A DNA stretch of 64,000 nucleotides from Eutreptiella sp. 'Long Island Sound 2002' (Eukaryota; Euglenozoa; Euglenophyceae; Eutreptiales; Eutreptiaceae). The stretch lies in contig CAXIWF010000613.1 of the NCBI GenBank assembly GCA_964036045.1, forward strand, positions 124,001 to 188,000. The letters run 5' to 3'. A model generated the notes under the pieces. That model was not told the origin of the DNA and did no database searches. It worked only from the letters and a program-made list of their open reading frames with translations. Shown here piece after piece: positions 1 through 12,113 of the stretch (position 1 is the stretch's first letter; each line of letters starts with the position of its first letter). Both the position numbers and the translations under genes were made by a program.

Positions 1-87
1 AGAATTTTCCGAGAATTTTCCGTCAATTTTCCGAGAATTTTCTGAGAATTTTCCGAGAATTTTCCGAGAATTTTCTGAGAATTTTCT

Positions 88-370
88 GAGATTTTCCGAG
101 AATTTTCCAAGAATTTTCCGAGAATTTTCCGAGAATTTTCCGAGAATTTTCCGAGAATTTTCCGAGAATTTTCCGAGATTTTTCCGAGAATTTTCCGAGA
201 ATTTTCCGAGAATTTTCTGAGAATTTTCCGAGAATTTTCCGAGAATTTTCCGAGAATTTTACGAGAATTTGCCGAGAATTTTCCGAGAATTTTCCGAGAA
301 TTTTCCGAGAATTTTCCGAGAATGTTCCGTCAATTTTCCGAGAATTTTCCGACAATTTTCCGAATTTTCC
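88..370. repeat. Alpha cassette copy 1 (10-bp + 9-bp units)
   Basis: A 10-bp unit GAGATTTTCC at 88-97 is followed 274 bp later by a 9-bp unit GAATTTTCC at 362-370. A GACAA unit directly precedes the 9-bp unit, and the cassette also contains TTTGCC and GAATGTTCC units. The 10-bp unit is flanked by CTGAG on the left and a CCAAG junction on the right. Confidence 0.9.
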
Positions 371-2262
371 GAGAATTTTCCGAGAAATTTCCGAGAATTT
401 TCCGAGAATTTTATGAGAATTTTCCGAGAATTTTCCGAGAATTTTCCGAGAATTTTCCAGGAATTTTCCGAGAATTTTCCGAGAATTTTCCGAGAATTTT
501 CCGAGAATTTTCCGCGAATTTTCCGAGAATTTTCCGAGAATTTTCCGAGAATTTTCCGAGAATTTTCCGAGAATTTTCGGAGAATTTTCCGAGAATTTTC
601 CGAGAATTTTCTGAGAATTTTCCGAGAATTTTCCGAGAATTTTCCGAGAATTTTCCGAGAATTTTCCGAGAATTTTCCGGAAATTTTCCGAGAATTTTCT
701 GAGAATTTTCCGAGAATTTTCTGAGAATTTTCCGAGAATTTTCCGAGAATTTTTCGAGAATTTTCCGAGAATTTTCCGAGAATTTTCCGAGAATTTTCCG
801 AGAATTTTCCGAAAATTTTCCGAGAATTTTCCGAGAATTTTCCGAGAATTTTCCGAGAATTTTCCGAGAATTTTCCGAGAATTTTCTGAGAATTTTCCGA
901 GAATTTTCCGAGAATTTTCCGAGAATTTTCCGAGAATTTTCCGAGAATTTTCCGAGAATTTTCCGAGAATTTTCCGAGAATTTTCCAAGAATTTTCCGAG
1001 AATTTTCCGAGAATTTTCTGAGAATTTTCCGAGAATTTTCCGAGAATTTTCCGAGAATTTTCCGAGAATTTTCCGAGAATTTTCCGGAAATTTTCCGAGA
1101 ATTTTCTGAGAATTTTCCGAGAATTTTCCGAGAATTTTCCGAGAATTTTCCGAGAATTTTCCGAGAATTTTCCGAGAATTTTCTGAGAATTTTCGGAGAA
1201 TTTTCCGAGAATTTTCCGAGAATTTTCCGAGAATTTTCCGAGAATTTTCCGAGAATTTTCCGAGAATTTTCCGAGAATTTTCCGAGAATTTTCCGAGAAT
1301 TTTCTGAGAATTTTCCGAGAATTTTCCGAGAATTTTCCGAGATTTTTCCGAGAATTTTCCGAGAATTTTCCGAGAATTTTCCGAGATTTTTCCGAGAATT
1401 TTCCGAGAATTTTCCGAGAATTTTCCGAGAATTTTCCGAGAATTTTCCGAGAATTTTCCGTCAATTTTCCGAGAATTTTCCGAGAATTTTCCGAGAATTT
1501 TCCGAGAATTTTCCGAGAATTTTCCGAGAATTTTCCGAGAATTTTCCGAGAATTTTCCGAGAATTTTCCGAGAATTTTCGGTCAATTTTCCGAGAATTTT
1601 CCGAGAATTTTCCGAGAATTTTCCGAGAATTTTCCGAGAATTTTCCGAGAATTTTCCGAGAATTTTCCGAGAATTTTCCGAGAATTTTCCGAGAATTTTC
1701 CGAGAATTTTCCGAGAATTTTCCGAGAATTTTCCGAGAATTTTCCGTCAATTTTCCGAGAATTTTCCGAGAATTTTCCGAGAATTTTCCGAGAATTTTCC
1801 GAGAATTTTCCGAGAATTTTCCGAGAATTTTCCGAGAATTTTCCGAGAATTTTCCGAGAATATTCGGTCAATTTTCCGAGAATTTTCCGAGAATTTTCCG
1901 AGAATTTTCCGAGAATTTTCCGAGAATTTTCCGAGAATTTTCCGAGAATTTTCCGAGAATTTTCCGAGAATTTTCCGAGAATTTTCCGAGAATTTTCCGA
2001 GAATTTTCCGAGAATTTTCCGTCAATTTTCCGAGAATTTTCCGAGAATTTTCCGAGAATTTTCCGAGAATTTTCCGAGATTTTTCCGAGAATTTTCTGAG
2101 AATTTTCCGAGAATTTTCCGAGAATTTTCCGAGAATTTTCCGAGAATTTTCCGAGAATTTTCCGAGAATTTTCCGAGAATTTTCCGAGAATTTTCCGAGA
2201 ATTTTCCGAGAATTTTCCGAGAATTTTCTGAGAATTTTCCGAGAATTTTCCGAGAATTTTCC

Positions 2263-2274
2263 GAGATTTTTTCC
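2263..2274. repeat. 12-bp length-variant unit (T6)
   Basis: GAGATTTTTTCC, one base longer than the monomer; the array register moves from 8 to 9 here. Alpha block 1. Confidence 0.9.
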
Positions 2275-2538
2275 GAGAATTTTCCGAGAATTTTCCGAGA
2301 ATTTTCGGAGAATTTTCCGAGATTTTTCCGAGAATTTTCCGAGAATTTTCCGAGAATTTTCCGAGAATTTTCCGAGAATTTTCCGAGAATTTTCCGTCAA
2401 TTTTCCGAGAATTTTCCGAGAATTTTCCGAGAATTTTCCGAGAATTTTCCGAGAATTTTCCGAGAATTTTCCGTCAATTTTCCGAGAATTTTCTGAGAAT
2501 TTTCCGAGAATTTTCCGAGAATTTTCTGAGAATTTTCT

Positions 2539-2821
2539 GAGATTTTCCGAGAATTTTCCAAGAATTTTCCGAGAATTTTCCGAGAATTTTCCGAGAATTT
2601 TCCGAGAATTTTCCGAGAATTTTCCGAGATTTTTCCGAGAATTTTCCGAGAATTTTCCGAGAATTTTCTGAGAATTTTCCGAGAATTTTCCGAGAATTTT
2701 CCGAGAATTTTACGAGAATTTGCCGAGAATTTTCCGAGAATTTTCCGAGAATTTTCCGAGAATTTTCCGAGAATGTTCCGTCAATTTTCCGAGAATTTTC
2801 CGACAATTTTCCGAATTTTCC
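2539..2821. repeat. Alpha cassette copy 2
   Basis: The 10-bp unit is at 2539-2548 and the 9-bp unit at 2813-2821, spacing 274 bp. Interior variants are in the same order as in copy 1, 2,451 bp upstream. Confidence 0.9.
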
Positions 2822-4735
2822 GAGAATTTTCCGAGAAATTTCCGAGAATTTTCCGAGAATTTTATGAGAATTTTCCGAGAATTTTCCGAGAATTTTCCGA
2901 GAATTTTCCAGGAATTTTCCGAGAATTTTCCGAGAATTTTCCGAGAATTTTCCGAGAATTTTCCGCGAATTTTCCGAGAATTTTCCGAGAATTTTCCGAG
3001 AATTTTCCGAGAATTTTCCGAGAATTTTCGGAGAATTTTCCGAGAATTTTCCGAGAATTTTCTGAGAATTTTCCGAGAATTTTCCGAGAATTTTCCGAGA
3101 ATTTTCCGAGAATTTTCCGAGAATTTTCCGGAAATTTTCCGAGAATTTTCTGAGAATTTTCCGAGAATTTTCTGAGAATTTTCCGAGAATTTTCCGAGAA
3201 TTTTTCGAGAATTTTCCGAGAATTTTCCGAGAATTTTCCGAGAATTTTCCGAGAATTTTCCGAAAATTTTCCGAGAATTTTCCGAGAATTTTCCGAGAAT
3301 TTTCCGAGAATTTTCCGAGAATTTTCCGAGAATTTTCTGAGAATTTTCCGAGAATTTTCCGAGAATTTTCCGAGAATTTTCCGAGAATTTTCCGAGAATT
3401 TTCCGAGAATTTTCCGAGAATTTTCCGAGAATTTTCCGAGAATTTTCCGAGAATTTTCCGAGAATTTTCCAAGAATTTTCCGAGAATTTTCCGAGAATTT
3501 TCTGAGAATTTTCCGAGAATTTTCCGAGAATTTTCCGAGAATTTTCCGAGAATTTTCCGAGAATTTTCCGGAAATTTTCCGAGAATTTTCTGAGAATTTT
3601 CCGAGAATTTTCCGAGAATTTTCCGAGAATTTTCCGAGAATTTTCCGAGAATTTTCCGAGAATTTTCTGAGAATTTTCCGAGAATTTTCCGAGAATTTTC
3701 CGAGAATTTTCCGAGAATTTTCCGAGAATTTTCCGAGAATTTTCCGAGAATTTTCCGAGAATTTTCCGAGAATTTTCCGAGAATTTTCTGAGAATTTTCC
3801 GAGAATTTTCCGAGAATTTTCCGAGATTTTTCCGAGAATTTTCCGAGAATTTTCCGAGAATTTTCCGAGATTTTTCCGAGAATTTTCCGAGAATTTTCCG
3901 AGAATTTTCCGAGAATTTTCCGAGAATTTTCCGAGAATTTTCCGTCAATTTTCCGAGAATTTTCCGAGAATTTTCAGAGAATTTTCCGAGAATTTTCCGA
4001 GAATTTTCCGAGAATTTTCCGAGAATTTTCCGAGAATTTTCCGAGAATTTTCCAAGAATTTTCGGTCAATTTTCCGAGAATTTTCCGAGAATTTTCCGAG
4101 AATTTTCCGAGAATTTTCCGAGAATTTTCCGAGAATTTTCCGAGAATTTTCCGAGAATTTTCCGAGAATTTTCCGAGAATTTTCCGAGAATTTTCCGAGA
4201 ATTTTCCGAGAATTTTCCGAGAATTTTCCGTCAATTTTCCGAGAATTTTCCGAGAATTTTCCGAGAATTTTCCGAGAATTTTCCGAGAATTTTCCGAGAA
4301 TTTTCCGAGAATTTTCCGAGAATTTTCCGAGAATTTTCCGAGAATATTCGGTCAATTTTCCGAGAATTTTCCGAGAATTTTCCGAGAATTTTCCGAGAAT
4401 TTTCCGAGAATTTTCCGAGAATTTTCCGAGAATTTTCCGAGAATTTTCCGAGAATTTTCCGAGAATTTTCCGAGAATTTTCCGAGAATTTTCCGAGAATT
4501 TTCCGTCAATTTTCCGAGAATTTTCCGAGAATTTTCCGAGAATTTTCCGAGAATTTTCCGAGATTTTTCCGAGAATTTTCTGAGAATTTTCCGAGAATTT
4601 TCCGAGAATTTTCCGAGAATTTTCCGAGAATTTTCCGAGAATTTTCCGAGAATTTTCCGAGAATTTTCCGAGAATTTTCCGAGAATTTTCCGAGAATTTT
4701 CTGAGAATTTTCCGAGAATTTTCCGAGAATTTTCC

Positions 4736-4747
4736 GAGATTTTTTCC
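4736..4747. repeat. 12-bp length-variant unit (T6)
   Basis: Same sequence as at 2263, 2,473 bp downstream; alpha block 2. Confidence 0.9.
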
Positions 4748-5924
4748 GAGAATTTTCCGAGAATTTTCCGAGAATTTTCGGAGAATTTTCCGAGATTTTT
4801 CCGAGAATTTTCCGAGAATTTTCCGAGAATTTTCCGAGAATTTTCCGAGAATTTTCCGAGAATTTTCCGTCAATTTTCCGAGAATTTTCCGAGAATTTTC
4901 CGAGAATTTTCCGAGAATTTTCCGAGAATTTTCCGAGAATTTTCCGAGAATTTTCCGAGAATTTTCCGTCAATTTTCCGAGAATTTTCCGAGAATTTTCC
5001 GAGAATTTTCCGAGAATTTTCCGAGAATTTTCCGAGAATTTTCCGAGAATTTTCCGAGAATTTTCCGAGAATTTTCCGAGAATTTTCCGAGAATTTTCCG
5101 AGAATTTTCCGAGAATTTTCCGAGAATTTTCCGAGAATTTTCCGAGAATTTTCCGAGAATTTTCCGTCAATTTTCCGAGAATTTTCCGAGAATTTTCCGA
5201 GAATTTTCCGAGAATTTTCCGAGAATTTTCCGAGAATTTTCCGTCAATTTTCCGAGAATTTTCCGAGAATTTTCCGAGAATTTTCCGAGATTTTTCCGAG
5301 AATTTTCCGAGAATTTTCCGAGAATTTTCCGAGAATTTTCCGAGAAGTTTCCGTCAATTTTCCGAGAATTTTCCGAGAATTTTCCGAGAATTTTCCGAGA
5401 ATTTTCTGAGAATTTTCTGAGAACTTTCCGAGAGTTTTCCGAGAATTTTCCGAGAATTTTCCGAGAATTTTCCGAGAATTTTCCGAGAATTTTCCGAGAA
5501 TTTTCCGAAAATTTTCCGAGAATTTTCCGAGAATTTTCCGAGAATTTTCCGAGAATTTTCCGAGAATTTTCCGAGAATTTTCCGAGAATTTTCCGAGAAT
5601 TTTCCGAGAATTTTCCGGGAATTTTCCGAGAATTTTCCGAGAATTTTCCGAGAATTTTCCGAGAATTTTCTGAGAATTTTCCGAGAATTTTCCGAGAATA
5701 TTCCGAGAATTTTCCGAGAATTTTCCGAGAATTTTCCGAGAATTTTCCGAGAATTTTCCGAGAATTTTCCGAGAATTTTCCAAGAATTTTCCGTCAATTT
5801 TCCGAGAATTTTCCGAGAATTTTCCGGGAATTTTCCGAGAATTTTCCGTGAATTTTCCGAGAATTTTCCGAGAATTTTCCGAGAATTTTCCGAGAATTTT
5901 CCGAGAATTTTCCGAGAATTATCC

Positions 5925-5934
5925 GAGAATTTCC
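5925..5934. repeat. 10-bp unit GAGAATTTCC after GAATTATCC, GACAA-type
   Basis: A GAGAATTATCC unit, then this 10-bp unit, then a GACAA unit. First occurrence of the junction; here GACAA is followed by consensus, not CTGAG. Confidence 0.9.
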
Positions 5935-7089
5935 GACAATTTTCCGAGAATTTTCCGAGAATTTTCCGAGAATTTTCCGAGAATTTTCCGAGAATTTTCC
6001 GAGAATTTTCCGAGAATTTTCCGAGAATTTTCCGAGAATTTTGCGAGAATTTTCCGAGAATTTTCCGAGAATTTTCCAAGAATTTTCCGAGAATTTTCCG
6101 AGAATTTTCCGTCAATTTTCCGAGAATTTTCCGAGAATTTTCCGAGAATTTTCCGAGAATTTTCCGAGATTTTTCCGAGAATTTTCTGAGAATTTTCCGA
6201 GAATTTTCCGAGAATTTTCCGAGAATTTTCCGAGAATTTTCCGAGAATTTTCCGAGAATTTTCCGAGAATTTTCCGAGAATTTTCCGAGAATTTTCCGAG
6301 GATTTTCCGAGAATTTTCCGAGAATTTTCCGAGAATTTTCCGAGAATTTTCCGAGAATTTTCCAAGAATTTTCCGAGAATTTTCCGAGAATTTTCTGAGA
6401 GTTTTCCGAGAATTTTCCGAGAATTTTCCGAGAATTTTCCGAGAATTTTCCGAGAATTTTCCGAGAATTTTCCGAAAATTTTCCGAGAATTTTCCGAGAA
6501 TTTTCCGAGAATTTTCCGAGAATTTTCCGAGAATTTTCCGAGAATTTTCCGAGAATTTTCCGAGAATTTTCCGAGAATTTTCCGAGAATTTTCCGGGAAT
6601 TTTCCGAGAATTTTCCGAGAATTTTCCGAGAATTTTCCGAGAATTTTCTGAGAATTTTCCGAGAATTTTCCGAGAATATTCCGAGAATTTTCCGAGAATT
6701 TTCCGAGAATTTTCCGAGAATTTTCCGAGAATTTTCCGAGAATTTTCCGAGAATTTTCCAAGAATTTTCCGTCAATTTTCCGAGAATTTTCCGAGAATTT
6801 TCCGAGAATTTTCCGAGAATTTTCCGAGAATTTTCTGAGAATTTTCCGAGAATTTTCCGAGAATATTCCGAGAATTTTCCGAGAATTTTCCGAGAATTTT
6901 CCGAGAATTTTCCGAGAATTTTCCGAGAATTTTCCGAGAATTTTCCAAGAATTTTCCGTCAATTTTCCGAGAATTTTCCGAGAATTTTCCGGGAATTTTC
7001 CGAGAATTTTCCGTGAATTTTCCGAGAATTTTCCGAGAATTTTCCGAGAATTTTCCGAGAATTTTCCGAGAATTTTCCGAGAATTATCC

Positions 7090-7099
7090 GAGAATTTCC
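7090..7099. repeat. 10-bp GACAA-type junction
   Basis: Same three-unit signature, 1,165 bp after the first; CTGAG follows directly. Confidence 0.9.
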
Positions 7100-9420
7100 G
7101 ACAATTTTCTGAGAATTTTCCGAGAATTTTCCGAGAATTTTCCGAGAATTTTCCGAGAATTTTCCGAGAATTTTCCGAGAATTTTCCGAGAATTTTCCGA
7201 GAATTTTGCGAGAATTTTCGGAGAATTTTCCGAGAATTTTCCGAGAATTTTCTGAGAATTTTCCAAGAATTTTCCGAGAATTTTCCGGAAATTTTCCGAG
7301 AATTTTCTGAGAATTTTCCGAGAAGTTTCTGAGAATTTTCCGAGAATCTTCCGAGAATTTTTCGAGAATTTTCCGAGAATTTTCCGAGAATTTTCCGAGA
7401 ATTTTCCGAGAATTTTCCGAGAATTTTCCGAGAATTTTCCGAGAATTTTCCGAGAATTTTCCGAGAATTTTCCGAGAATTTTCCAAGAATTTTCCGAGAA
7501 TTTTCTGAGAATTTTCCGAGAATTTTCCGAGAATTTTCCGAGAATTTTCCGAGAATTTTCCGAGAATTTTCCGAGGATTTTCCGAGAATTTTCCGAGAAT
7601 TTTCCGAGAATTTTCCGAGAATTTTCCGAGAATTTTCCAAGAATTTTCCGAGAATTTTCCGAGAATTTTCTGAGAATTTTCCGAGAATTTTCCGAGAATT
7701 TTCCGAGAATTTTCCGAGAATTTTCCGAGAATTCTCCGGAAATTTTCCGAGAATTTTCTGAGAATTTTCCGAGAATTTTCCGAGAATTTTCCGAGAATTT
7801 TCCGAGAATTTTCCGAGAATTTTCCGAGAATTTTCTGAGAATTTTCGGAGAATTTTCCGAGAATTTTCCGAGAATTTTCCGAGAATTCTCCGAGAATTTT
7901 CCGAGAATTTTCCGAGAATTTTCCGAGAATTCTCCGAGAATTTTCCGAGAATTTTCTGAGAATTTTCCGAGAATTTTCCGAGAATTTTCCGAGAATTTTC
8001 CGAGAATTTTCCGTCAATTTTCCGAGAATTTTCCGAGAATTTTCCGCGAATTTTCCGAGAATTTTCCGAGAATTTTCCGAGAATTTTCCGAGAATTTTCC
8101 GAGAATTTTCGGAGAATTTTCCGAGAATTTTCCGAGAATTTTCTGAGAATTTTCCGAAAATTTTTCGAGAATTTTCCGAGAATTTTCCGAGAATTTCCCG
8201 AGAATTTTCCGGAAATTTTCCGAGAATTTTCCGAGAATTTTCCGAGAATTTTCCGAGAATTTTCCGAGAATTTTCCGAGAAATTTCCGAGAATTTTCCGA
8301 GAATTTTCCGAGAATTTTCCGAGAAATTTCCGAGAATTTTCCGAGAATTTTCCGAGAATTTTCCGAGAATTTTCCGAGAATTTTCCGTCAATTTTCCGAG
8401 AATTTTCCGAGAATTTTCCGAGAATTTTCCGAGAATTTTCTGAGAATTTTTGGAGAATTTTCCGAGAATTTTCCAAGAATTTTCCGAGAATTTTCCGAGA
8501 ATTTTCCGAGAATTTTCCGAGAATTTTCCGGGAATTTTCCGAGATTTTTCCGAGAATTTTCCGAGAATTTTCCGAGAATTTTCTGAGAATTTTCCGAGAA
8601 TTTTCCGAGAATTTTCCGAGAATTTTCCGAGAATTTGCCGAGAATTTTCCGAGAATTTTCCGAGAATTTTCCGAGAATTTTCCGAGAATTTTCTGAGAAT
8701 TTTCCGAGAATTTTCCGAGAATTTTCCGAGATTTTTCCGAGAATTTTCCGAGAATTTTCCGAGAATTTTCCGAGATTTTTCCGAGAATTTTCCGAGAATT
8801 TTCCGAGAATTTTCCGAGAATTTTCCGAGAATTTTCCGAGAATTTTCCGTCAATTTTCCGAGAATTTTCCGAGAATTTTCCGAGAATTTTCCGAGAATTT
8901 TCCGAGAATTTTCCGAGAATTTTCCGAGAATTTTCCGAGAATTTTCCGAGAATTTTCCAAGAATTTTCCGAGAATTTTCCGAGAATTTTCCGAGAATTTT
9001 CTGAGAATTTTCTGAGAATTTTCCGACAATTTTCCGAGAATTTTCCGAGAATTTTCCGAGAATTTTCTGAGAATTTTCCGAGAATTTTCCGAGAATTTTC
9101 CGAGATTTTTCCGAGAATTTTCCGAGAATTTTCCGAGAATTTTCCGAGATTTTTCCAAGAATTTTCCGAGAATTTTCCGAGAATTTTCCGAGAATTTTCC
9201 GAGAATTTTCCGTCAATTTTCCGAGAATTTTCCGAGAATTTTCCGAGAATTTTCCGAGAATTTTCCGAGAATTTTCCGAGAATTTTCCGAGAATTTTCCG
9301 AGAATTTTCCGAGAATTTTCCGAGAATTTTCCAAGAATTTTCCGAGAATTTTCCGTCAATTTTCCGAGAATTTTCTGAGAATTTTCCGAGAATTTTCCGA
9401 GAATTTTCTGAGAATTTTCT

Positions 9421-9703
9421 GAGATTTTCCGAGAATTTTCCAAGAATTTTCCGAGAATTTTCCGAGAATTTTCCGAGAATTTTCCGAGAATTTTCCGAGA
9501 ATTTTCCGAGATTTTTCCGAGAATTTTCCGAGAATTTTCCGAGAATTTTCTGAGAATTTTCCGAGAATTTTCCGAGAATTTTCCGAGAATTTTACGAGAA
9601 TTTGCCGAGAATTTTCCGAGAATTTTCCGAGAATTTTCCGAGAATTTTCCGAGAATGTTCCGTCAATTTTCCGAGAATTTTCCGACAATTTTCCGAATTT
9701 TCC
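9421..9703. repeat. Alpha cassette copy 3
   Basis: The 10-bp unit is at 9421-9430 and the 9-bp unit at 9695-9703, spacing 274 bp; 6,882 bp from copy 2. Confidence 0.9.
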
Positions 9704-11606
9704 GAGAATTTTCCGAGAAATTTCCGAGAATTTTCCGAGAATTTTATGAGAATTTTCCGAGAATTTTCCGAGAATTTTCCGAGAATTTTCCAGGAATTTT
9801 CCGAGAATTTTCCGAGAATTTTCCGAGAATTTTCCGAGAATTTTCCGCGAATTTTCCGAGAATTTTCCGAGAATTTTCCGAGAATTTTCCGAGAATTTTC
9901 CGAGAATTTTCGGAGAATTTTCCGAGAATTTTCCGAGAATTTTCTGAGAATTTTCCGAGAATTTTCCGAGAATTTTCCGAGAATTTTCCGAGAATTTTCC
10001 GAGAATTTTCCGGAAATTTTCCGAGAATTTTCTGAGAATTTTCCGAGAATTTTCTGAGAATTTTCCGAGAATTTTCCGAGAATTTTTCGAGAATTTTCCG
10101 AGAATTTTCCGAGAATTTTCCGAGAATTTTCCGAGAATTTTCCGAAAATTTTCCGAGAATTTTCCGAGAATTTTCCGAGAATTTTCCGAGAATTTTCCGA
10201 GAATTTTCCGAGAATTTTCTGAGAATTTTCCGAGAATTTTCCGAGAATTTTCCGAGAATTTTCCGAGAATTTTCCGAGAATTTTCCGAGAATTTTCCGAG
10301 AATTTTCCGAGAATTTTCCGAGAATTTTCCGAGAATTTTCCGAGAATTTTCCAAGAATTTTCCGAGAATTTTCCGAGAATTTTCTGAGAATTTTCCGAGA
10401 ATTTTCCGAGAATTTTCCGAGAATTTTCCGAGAATTTTCCGAGAATTTTCCGGAAATTTTCCGAGAATTTTCTGAGAATTTTCCGAGAATTTTCCGAGAA
10501 TTTTCCGAGAATTTTCCGAGAATTTTCCGAGAATTTTCCGAGAATTTTCTGAGAATTTTCCGAGAATTTTCCGAGAATTTTCCGAGAATTTTCCGAGAAT
10601 TTTCCGAGAATTTTCCGAGAATTTTCCGAGAATTTTCCGAGAATTTTCCGAGAATTTTCCGAGAATTTTCTGAGAATTTTCCGAGAATTTTCCGAGAATT
10701 TTCCGAGATTTTTCCGAGAATTTTCCGAGAATTTTCCGAGAATTTTCCGAGAATTTTCCGAGAATTTTCCGAGAATTTTCCGAGAATTTTCCGAGAATTT
10801 TCCGAGAATTTTCCGAGAATTTTCCGTCAATTTTCCGAGAATTTTCCGAGAATTTTCCGAGAATTTTCCGAGAATTTTCCGAGAATTTTCCGAGAATTTT
10901 CCGAGAATTTTCCGAGAATTTTCCGAGAATTTTCCGAGAATTTTCGGTCAATTTTCCGAGAATTTTCCGAGAATTTTCCGAGAATTTTCCGAGAATTTTC
11001 CGAGAATTTTCCGAGAATTTTCCGAGAGATTTCCGAGAATTTTCCGAGAATTTTCCGAGAATTTTCCGAGAATTTTCCGAGAATTTTCCGAGAATTTTCC
11101 GAGAATTTTCCGTCAATTTTCCGAGAATTTTCCGAGAATTTTCCGAGAATTTTCCGAGAATTTTCCGAGAATTTTCCGAGAATTTTCCGAGAATTTTCCG
11201 AGAATTTTCCGAGAATTTTCCGAGAATATTCGGTCAATTTTCCGAGAATTTTCCGAGAATTTTCCGAGAATTTTCCGAGAATTTTCCGAGAATTTTCCGA
11301 GAATTTTCCGAGAATTTTCCGAGAATTTTCCGAGAATTTTCCGAGAATTTTCCGAGAATTTTCCGAGAATTTTCCGTCAATTTTCCGAGAATTTTCCGAG
11401 AATTTTCCGAGAATTTTCCGAGAATTTTCCGAGATTTTTCCGAGAATTTTCTGAGAATTTTCCGAGAATTTTCCGAGAATTTTCCGAGAATTTTCCGAGA
11501 ATTTTCCGAGAATTTTCCGAGAATTTTCCGAGAATTTTCCGAGAATTTTCCGAGAATTTTCCGAGAATTTTCCGAGAATTTTCTGAGAATTTTCCGAGAA
11601 TTTTCC

Positions 11607-11618
11607 GAGAATTTTTCC
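11607..11618. repeat. 12-bp length-variant unit (T5)
   Basis: GAGAATTTTTCC in alpha block 3, at the position where sister blocks have the T6 form. Confidence 0.88.
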
Positions 11619-12113
11619 GAGAATTTTCCGAGAATTTTCCGAGAATTTTCGGAGAATTTTCCGAGATTTTTCCGAGAATTTTCCGAGAATTTTCCGAGAA
11701 TTTTCCGAGAATTTTCCGAGAATTTTCCGAGAATTTTCCGTCAATTTTCCGAGAATTTTCCGAGAATTTTCCGAGAATTTTCCGAGAATTTTCCGAGAAT
11801 TTTCCGAGAATTTTCCGAGAATTTTCCGAGAATTTTCCGTCAATTTTCCGAGAATTTTCCGAGAATTTTCCGAGAATTTTCCGAGAATTTTCCGAGAATT
11901 TTCCGAGAATTTTCCGAGAATTTTCCGAGAATTTTCCGAGAATTTTCCGAGAATTTTCCGAGAATTTTCCGAGAATTTTCCGAGAATTTTCCGAGAATTT
12001 TCCGAGAATTTTCCGAGAATTTTCCGAGAATTTTCCGTCAATTTTCCGAGAATTTTCCGAGAATTTTCCGAGAATTTTCCGAGAATTTTCCGAGAATTTT
12101 CCGAGAATTTTCC

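Larger units (their letters stand above)
22..2472. repeat. Domain I alpha block 1 (2,451 bp)
   Basis: The block opens with a GTCAA-type unit at 22, followed by the 10-bp/9-bp cassette at 88-370 and a 12-bp unit at 2263. The next block starts 2,451 bp later with the same opening, so blocks 1 and 2 are directly tandem. GTCAA units at 1460, 1581, 1746, 1867 and 2021 have counterparts at +2,484 in block 2, 33 bp (three monomers) more than at the block start. Copies therefore differ by gain or loss of whole monomers. The block start is firm; its status as an amplification unit is inferred from recurrence. Confidence 0.8.
2473..5242. repeat. Domain I alpha block 2 (2,770 bp)
   Basis: This block has the same marker order as block 1: GTCAA at 2473, cassette at 2539-2821, 12-bp unit at 4736-4747, and CGGTCAA junctions at 4065 and 4351. 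An additional 297 bp (27 monomers) is present between the GTCAA units at 4869 and 5166 compared with block 1. It is followed directly by delta block 1, giving a composite 6,882-bp period to the next alpha block at 9355. Confidence 0.78.
5243..9354. repeat. Domain I delta block 1 (4.1 kb)
   Basis: This block lacks the alpha cassette. It is marked by GAGAAGTTTCC followed by GTCAA near 5343, two GAATTATCC/10-bp junctions (5925 and 7090), GGGAA units and, near its right end, a TTTGCC unit at about 8635. Its first 540 bp repeat at +6,871 bp in delta block 2. It is longest of the three delta blocks, and the doubled GAATTATCC junction 1,165 bp apart suggests an internal duplication accounts for much of the extra length. 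Confidence 0.7.
9355..12113. repeat. Domain I alpha block 3 (2,759 bp)
   Basis: The block opens at the GTCAA unit at 9355, exactly 6,882 bp after block 2. The cassette is at 9421-9703 and a 12-bp unit at 11607-11618. That 12-bp unit is GAGAATTTTTCC, whereas blocks 1, 2 and 5 have GAGATTTTTTCC, so the same extra length is combined with a different base at one position. The first third matches block 2 almost unit for unit. Confidence 0.78.
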